This document shows, one piece after another, positions 50,301 to 59,300 of a stretch of DNA of 64,000 bases (positions are counted from its first letter, which is position 1; every line of letters begins with the position of its first letter). Where the stretch lies: assembly GCA_030248225.1 (NCBI GenBank), contig JASANE010010021.1:1-64000 (forward strand), given 5' to 3'. The notes below the pieces were generated by a model, which saw only the letters and a program-made list of their open reading frames with translations, had not been told where the DNA came from and made no database searches. The position numbers and the translations under genes are program-made. This DNA is from Trileptium ribeirensis (Eukaryota; Nematoda; Enoplea; Enoplida; Thoracostomopsidae).

Positions 50301-53300
50301 CCAGTGGCCCCCACTAGGGTCCGATAAATCCCTAGACGTTTAACGTCGGATCCGCGCGTGTCTATGTTCCCTACTATGGGTGCTCAGCGTGAGTTTATAA
50401 ATCTTTCGAATTTGTGAGTCGCACCAGTCGTACCTATACAACAACAGTAGTTAATAAACAAACTAATAGTAATCGGCGAGTCACGCTGAGGTTTGCTTCT
50501 TCAATGCGCGTGTCAAACCTGAACGTGGGTCGTCGATTCGGGGTGACAGATTTCGAACCCCTTCACTTCCTATCGCTACTACGGGTCAACAAAACACTTG
50601 TACAATGCGGGTTTCCAGTGAGCTTTTATTGATGAGTTGCACAAAATTTATGGGTACTCGGACAGATACATATTGTACGGGCAGATACAATAAGCGATAT
50701 GTCACAATAATGGCACGCTAGAACACAATGAGCAGAGCATCAATTGAGGGAGGGTTGCGGAGTCATCGCCTTTTTCACGGAACTCTCACGGCAGGTACTG
50801 TGAAGCCTTATGTCATGACAGCTGCGCTTACCTTACTCATGAAAATAGTAGTGGGTCAAATACGAGTCCGTACCAGTAGGTGCTACGGTTAGTTATCAAT
50901 CATATAAAGGCGCCATTGAACTAACCATTTGCTCGGTACTACATTCATTAACAGGGTTGGGTACTCCAATAAAACAATAGATTCAGGTAAGCGAAAGGCG
51001 GGACGAGGCGGGGTACGGGGTTGAGCGTGCTACGGGACGTTTGCGAGACTACATCTTGCTCATGCAAATCACAAAACTATGATACATAATAATCGGTTAC
51101 TTATTTTCGCAATTAATAGCGATGAGGTTAATCTATAACCACGTGATACAACAATGCTTAATGATATCATGACAAGAGTATGAAACATTCCTCGGTACGA
51201 CTCCTGAACTCTAGGGTGCGACCGTGCTGAGATACAAAGTTTTCTTTCCTACTCGCATACATACATACGTGTTTAGAGTGACCTTGTAAAATTTGTAGGG
51301 TAACTTTTAAATAGGCTGACTAACTTTGATATTTATTTTCCACGCGTTTACTCTGCAAACTTGAGGCCATAATTATACTCGGCTTTTGATCCGGGACATT
51401 GCAAGAACAGATACTTCGAATACACCAACTCAAGTGGTAACAGCAGAGAAAAGGAACGATTAGGCGGACTGCCTTTCGAACAGCTTACGGGGTCCCGGTA
51501 GACTGAGCTTGGGACTAAATTTTGAGCGTTTCCTAATATGAGGCCTGGTCCAATTTACTACGCGGGCGGTACCTTGCATTGTAATTAAACGGGTAGTATT
51601 AGCGACGGGATGTCGTGGACCATCGGCGTCGATTGACTGATGCAAAAATCTATATTACTTTGATTTAAAAACGTTCCTGAACGAGTAATATTTGATACCA
51701 AAATTTAACTATCACTTTGAGCAACTTCTGCTCGACGCAACGAGGCGATAAACAGAGGCCCCGGTTGTCAAGTCAACCGTAGCCAATTTTCTAACTTAAT
51801 TCGACTCGATTTGCTTACTTGAATTGTTCGGTACGCAATTTTCGGGCTAAGCTTTTGAGCACAATTCAATCGGGGCTGGGGGAATCTTTTGCCTTCTGAT
51901 AGCTTTCCAATTTGAGGGTGTTTTCAATGCAGTTTTGTACTGGGACTGGGCTTGGCCTTACGTGGCGATTTTCTAGGACCGGGTCAGCGGTCCTCCCAAA
52001 AATGGTCCGTCGGGCCAAGGCCCGATAGACTCGATGTCGCATTTAGCGACTTCGATGACCTCACGACTAAAATGTTTTCACGGTTTGTATAATCTATCAA
52101 CACTGGGGAAGATAATATTTTTCTCTCCCCAGCTGAAATACGTGCAAAGACAAGACCAAAGCAGCTTTGCAGAAACAACGTAATCCATAAAATTTGGACG
52201 GTAAACTGAGTCACGGTTGTGCGGGTCGGGTTTAGATTGCCTATAACTTCTGAATGGGCCAGGGCTTTGCCGGGCTCAATAGCTTAAACGAAAGGCCTAC
52301 TGGGCCTATATATCTACAAGAAAAATCGTCAAGTTTCCTGACACTGATGTCAAGTTATTAATGTGTAAAGTTCGGCTAAAAGTGGATCCCTATTGGGCCA
52401 TCGGGTTTGGTATTCTAACGTGATAAAGTTGAGTCTTGTGATAGTATTCGAAGGTAAACATGCCTGCGAAGAAACTGCGAGACTTTCACCTAGATTCCTG
52501 GAGAGAATCTTGAGATATTTTAATTTCAATCTGGAACCTACATTTCAGTGGGGTCAGGCCACTTCGAGGCCGTCGGGTTTAGGCTCCCAAGGCGGAATCG
52601 ACCCGTTTTAGAGTCCTATTTATAAGAGGACATTACTACGAAGAAACTGCCAGGGTTTCAGCAAAATTCCTGGAGAAAAACTTAAAATATTTCAATTTTA
52701 CTCTTAATTTGACGTTTTGGCTGGGTTAGGCCTTTTCAAGGCTGTCGGGTTTAGGGTTCCGACTTGAAATCGATGGATTTTACAGTCCGATTCAGTGGTA
52801 AATAATGCTATAAAGAAACTGCAAAGGATTCAGCTATTTCCTGGAGTAAATCCTAAGATACTCAAATTTTTACCTTACGGTGGGGACGTGTCCCTTGTTT
52901 GGGTCGTCGAGTTTGTAATTCTGATGTGATCTTTGACCGTTTTGGGTGCTCAACCGATACCTCCTAGGGATCCGAGTAAGGTTTTAGTCGAATTGCTGGG
53001 GAAATTCTCGAGATATGTCAAATTTGCCTAGGTGAGCTATTTCGCTTGCAGGGCGGCCTCTCAATATGCTTATCCGCGATTTAGAACAATTTTTTTGTAT
53101 GGGTAAGGCCTGCGCCAGTTCTGCATCGTTGTCAAAATGTAGGTTGAGCTCCCTGAGCAAATCAATCCGCGAAACACTGGTAAATCCCTATCAATGAAAC
53201 GTTGAAAACCGATGGACGGCTCCGCGTCCAAAAAACCGTAAAACGTATAAACCCTATAAATAAACTTCGATAATAACTGAGTAAAACGTGTGCGTGACCG

Positions 53301-56300
53301 TGGATGATTCGAAGTACCAATCGAGACGTCTTGTTTGGACAATGTACTTTCATGTAAAATGTTTGTTTAACCTCGGTCGGCTCAGGGAATAGTTTCCGAA
53401 ATCCTACCTCGACTCAGGGATTCATGTAAAATTTGATCTCGACGCGAGTGTCGCGTTTGTGTATCCTAACTCATAGACCGAGGGAGGTCCAGTACGACTT
53501 CGGCTATCCAATTAAATGAGGCGATCGACTAACCACTACTACGTGCCTGCGGGACAAGCTAGGACGGGCGGGACTAACATGTAAATTGACGTATGGACAG
53601 GGAGTCCATAACGATTTGCGCTTACACTGAATCAATATAACCGATTCGGCTCCCCACCTTAAATAACCCTATCCGATGTTAACTATTTTCGAGGCCTAAC
53701 CTACGCCTCCCTGTCCATACTTACAATACTCGAGGTCTTTGAATCGTCGTTCATCGCATCCATCCAAGCACAGAAACCAAAAACAAAAGTCGTATTGCCA
53801 AAGCGAAATGATAGTAAAACCATAACAATGATTAAGCGCCAGAGCCGGTCTGCAAAACGACCGAACTCTGCGCTGCCGCAGTCGTACTGAACGCTCTCGT
53901 TTTCTTGCGCTTCTGCTTTTATACTCCGATTTGAAATTTTGAATTTTTAAATTTATCGGACGGTTAGAGTGCTTATTCAGCACTTTTCGTCCGATTTCTG
54001 ATTTAATATTGCCCAATTAAGCAAACAGTCTTATCGGTCAAATTCCGATCATATTTTCGGAAATTTCGGACCGATTTTATTATAAAATTTTACTCAATTC
54101 TAATGATTTATTACCTTATTTATATTAAATTTGTACGAAATTAATATAACCGTTTCTAGAAACTTCCAAATAAAACTACTTTAAAACCTCATATTACAAG
54201 CTACCATATCAAACTACCAGCCTACATCTCGTACAATTAGCGGGTTCGCATCTGTTTACACACACAGTGGTTCTGCAAATGTCAAGCTAATATAAACTCT
54301 AATAAAACTCATTTCGGCGGCTAACAATAGGTCTCTGGAACAACAAATAATTCAAACTTTAAATAAAGTTAGTATTAAACTGTTCATAACTTCCATAAAT
54401 TGGGAGCCCTGTTTACTTATTCAAGTAGCGGCTGCAATGCATAAATGTAGACTTTGTAGGCGGCGGTAACATCAGAAGTACGAAGCTTGCTGGGTCAAGT
54501 ACATCTGCTCAGTATCATTGCTATATAGATGGTCCTAGCAGCTTCAATACAGCCTTCGAGTATTAACTTCATATTACTTCGCCAACTGATAAGAACTCGA
54601 TATAAACTTGTCTCAGTCTTAATATTAAATTAATATAACCCAGTGTTCTCCGTTGTACTTGCTTTGTTGACACAACTAGCTTGATAGATCGTTACTCGAA
54701 ACCAGCCACGCAGCTAACAACAACGCAAGCATAAGTTATACTGGTCGTACCGATAGACAACTACCTTATATAAATTTCTTATTAAGTTATTTATTGACCT
54801 AGCTCTAATATTGCTTTGATATTAATACTCATTTCCCTTATATAAATGAAAATACAAGACGCGGCTTATGTAAACAAAAGAAAGGGGAAAGAGGGCAAAG
54901 GGGTAAAAGGAGGGTGGGGGTCCCTGGGCCATGGCCGAAGTGCCTAAATAGGCCCGGATTCGGACTCAGAACGTCCGTCCGGTTAAGATGATATGTAACA
55001 GGACCGTATTCGGTCTACAGGGGGGAACATAGACTCTTGGGGGAGGGTCCATGCCAAAATTTCCAAAAATCGGGGTGTTTCAACGGCTCCCCTGGGCTCG
55101 GGGCACACTTTTCTGGGGAGTTTTATACCTTTCTGAATTCGTCTCGATACGGGGAATCTGATGAGGGGTGACACGCCTGTCCGGGCGTGATTTCTAAAAT
55201 CTACTTATGGAGTACCTAAAAGTGGGCGCAGCTAGACCCGTCCGGGCTTAGATTAAAGCCTCGGGTCTGGGGATTATAACGATACCACTCACACGGTTTT
55301 CTGTCCATAATTCGTCGAATTATTTAGTTAAGTGCATTTTACCAGCTTACTTATATACTAATTTGTCCCTAAGTCCGTGGATCCGGGTCGGATTTCCACG
55401 AAACCGGTCTCATTCGAAAGACCGTGAACTTTGCTATAAGAAATATTGAGTATAAAATTTTGGAATTCCCAACGGTTCCGGAGTTATGGACCGGAGCCGC
55501 TATTTTTCGACACCAAAATTGCTAAATTTTCTAACTTTTCTTTCTTATCTTGACCAGCGAAATTGAACGCTGGTAAGTGATATTTCGTTAAGTTTGACTA
55601 ATTACCAGTGTAGCGAGCACTGGTAAACTTTATAATTTAGAGTTGAACTTATATTTTCCGAGGAATTTCCTCAATTGCTGTTCGCTTTCGGGCGAACAGT
55701 CACCTTTTTTGTGGTCCTCATTCGTGAGGACGGTCGTGACGGGTATCCGTCACGGCCAGTATTTCCTACGACGATTCGAAATGAACTTCGCGGTCCTACC
55801 ACTCGGGGTAGGGTTATACCTATATATACTTTTACACTGGGTCCGGCGGGGGAGTCGTACCGTCCTAAAATTCTCTGTAAGTAGAGCATGGCAAGGGCTC
55901 ACCATGCTCACGCTCTACTCCTAAAATTTACCAATCTCCATACGTAAAGATCCCTGAAATTCCTCCTAACATTATCCCAAATACATTTCACTCAATGACG
56001 TACTGCCAACCTAAAAAATTTACAAAAATTACGACAAAATATGACAAGCACAGTACATAAATTCCTGGCCAAACATAGGCGCTTTTATGGGCTGACCAGT
56101 CAAATAGAATAGTACAATCATAGTACAGAATGATCAATGCACGGTATATAACGACAATAATAGGGCGGCGCCTTTATGGCCGCATACTATACAACGAACG
56201 GCATGAATACGGTACCAAAATTAGACATGTGCATATCCAGCTAACGATTCATCCCAATCGGTCTGATAGCTTATGTACCTGAAAATACATGTGAGCAACA

Positions 56301-59300
56301 ATAACGGTTTCAATGATACACAGCTATGTGATACGAGCATGGTAACATATATCGAAAATATGCCTTTATGGCCATCAAACGAATAACAATGACAATGATA
56401 ACGATACGTAATTCAAATGTATATATCAAAGATGCCTTTATGGCCAATGATACTATAGAGAAATCATGCAAATGCCAATATATATGTACCAAGGCGTGCC
56501 ATCGGGGCACTACAATCAATATGTATATAGCCGAATATAAACATCTGTACAAACGGTTACGATTCCTCAGCGATTACCCATCCCTTAAATAACAATAACG
56601 ATACCCTTTTCGATCAAAACGATGTCGGCGGTGCAGGCCGAAATACTGGCAATGCGAGTCGGTTACATAGCGGGACTAGTTGAACCTGATCATTTCGTTC
56701 AGCTCTACATATATAGATATGCTCATAAGGTGCTATTAAACTGGTTCCGATATCGTACGTATATACTTTGGTTCCGGTTCTGTTCCAATTATCTACGTAT
56801 GTACCTGATACTTTCTGATTTGTTATAATTATGTACTTACATAACTATATTGATTTTACGAGTTATTTCGATTGCTGATTTACGTATATACTGCGGTTCA
56901 TAATTTGTGCCAGTTAAGCGATCTATCTATGAGGTGACAACAGGGTTTTACGGTCGATGTGTGTATATAGAGAGACTCAATTTATATATATTTGCTTGCG
57001 ATCGATTAATTCTGGTTACATAAATGTACGTACTGTGGGGCGAGGGTGGGTTCCGTACCCTTTTGGGCTGTTCCTGTCAAGTGTTCAGGTTGGGGAGAAA
57101 CTGGTGACAGAATTCGGAAATGTTGGCCACTATACACGTGGTCATGATTATTGGGGAACTCGACTAAATGTTGACCATTACTCTATGGACAGGATTTTTG
57201 GTAGTCGAAAAAATGTTGTCCATTACACTATGGACAGGATTTTTGGTAGTCGGAAAAATGTTGTCCATTACACTGTGGACATAATTGTTGGTGGTCGAAA
57301 AAATGTTGACCATTGCACTGTGGTCAGATTTATTTTTGTTCGGAAAAAGTTAACCATTGGGGTGTGGTCAGGATTATTTATGTTCGAAAAAAATGTTGAC
57401 CATTGGGGTGTGGTCAGGATTTTCGTAAATGTTGACCATTATCGTGTGGTCGAGATTATGAGTTTTCGGTAAAAGTTGGCCATTAGGCTGTGGTCAGGAT
57501 TATCCACCTCGTAACGATCCGTAAGGATCTGTTACAAACAATTATATACCATATTTATTTACCTAGATTTGGAGGCTGAGTTAAGGCTGCAACAACAAAT
57601 TTGCAGTTTTCGTATATAATTGCTCGCAGGGGAACGGGAATCCGTATATTTAAGGTGAGTTTGATCTCTTGATCACAATACTCGATTACGGCAGGTAATT
57701 ATTAGCAGATAACGTGTGATAATTCAGTGACTGAAATCTTTAGGAGGGTTTTTTTATTATATATAAAAACATCGCTACAGTGAGGCATGTAAAATTCTCA
57801 GTAGCCTATCCTTGTTTTCAAACATTTTCTAGTGCAATACTCGTAAAGGGCACATTCAGAACGCATTCTGAAAACACATTTTTGAAATTCAAGCAAAATC
57901 AAAGCGTGACGATAGTCAGGGTTCCAATTTCCATACGTTGTGTTTTTAAATCAAAATTTTTCTGATATTATATACAGTTTTTAAGCTGTGTATCGTGGGG
58001 CGTGCTTACAGTAAAAGGCTAGTACTGTGAGTGCTCATTTGACTATGGTCAAATTGTCAATACTGCTAATAGGTGCATGGAGTAATTGATTTTATAGCTA
58101 ATCTGGAATCCGTTCCGATCGATTTCGCTGTAGGCACGCTTTACTATATTAAGAACAGATATCTTTTTAGATGTGTAAATGAACATTTTTCAAAGATTAA
58201 ACCCGATGCTTCCAAACATTTCGCATCAAAAATTATGAAACATTACACTCCATGAAAATTAAATGTTCATTTAGGCTTCAGGTAACAGCTCACGATGCGA
58301 ATGTAAAAGCAGCTGGTAAACACCAAATTACACACCCGGTGGTGGGCATTAGCAGGGGCAGGATCCACAGCGTCCAAAATTTTTACCAAGGTCGCGCTCT
58401 TAATACGAACAGCATAAAAACCCCAAAAAAACTTAAATGACAAAACCCGAACGATCCAACTTTTACACATCCTTAGCAAGAGAAATTGAATTGTCCAACT
58501 CACAAGTTTGATCAATATTTTCTTTATTGACAAAGAGCACACATAACACAAAACAGATTTATCCACTTTTCGTTATAAAATATTTCTAAATTATTTGCGG
58601 TTCTCGAACCAACTGTCATGATAATACGTGGCATATAGACATCATTAACACGAAATCCAAAGGTCGAATCAATTTTACAGAATTCGCGGCAAGCTGAGTG
58701 TATGATTCGTGTATGTCGTAACAACTAGCTAATTTGACGAGTATGGAAGGTAAAATAGTGAACCGGTAGGCTGTCTTCCGAATAGCGATCGATTGTATCT
58801 AGTAAAAATAAATGTGAATCCTAGGTTTGGTATATACTTTTTCCAAGATATGAAGGGTTACACTTCGATTATACATGTGATCACTATAGTCATAGGCTCA
58901 TAAGTAAGTGGCACTAGTTTCTTATAAGATGAGAATTACTATAACAAGCTCAAAACACAGCTACAAAAATCATTCTGTTATAATGCGAACACTTAAGCTG
59001 TCTTTGGAAATATAAATTATCGCATTCTTAGTACATCAAATTCTGATAAACAACGACATTCCAAGCTCAAGAAAAATGCCGAAGATTGACAAACTTGGAG
59101 TTAGATTTTTATGATCTTATTAATTCACTGGAAAAGAAATTTTACACTTAAACCAATCACTATAAAACGTTTACAATACCGCATCTAGTAGCCTTTTTGG
59201 TGTTGGCAATTTTTTTTAATTATTATAGGGTTGCAGCTGCATCAGCAATCAACAAAAATTGAAGCCTTTTAAATAGACTAATCATAACGATGCACCACAT

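Noticed and set aside
55643..55924. 93-codon frame and opposing frames on the other strand
   Set aside because: They coincide with the hairpin array; inverted repeats leave both strands open without implying coding.
56957..57472. 171-codon open frame, the longest in the window
   Set aside because: It runs through a minisatellite with near-identical 51-54-bp units; no domain and no splice context.
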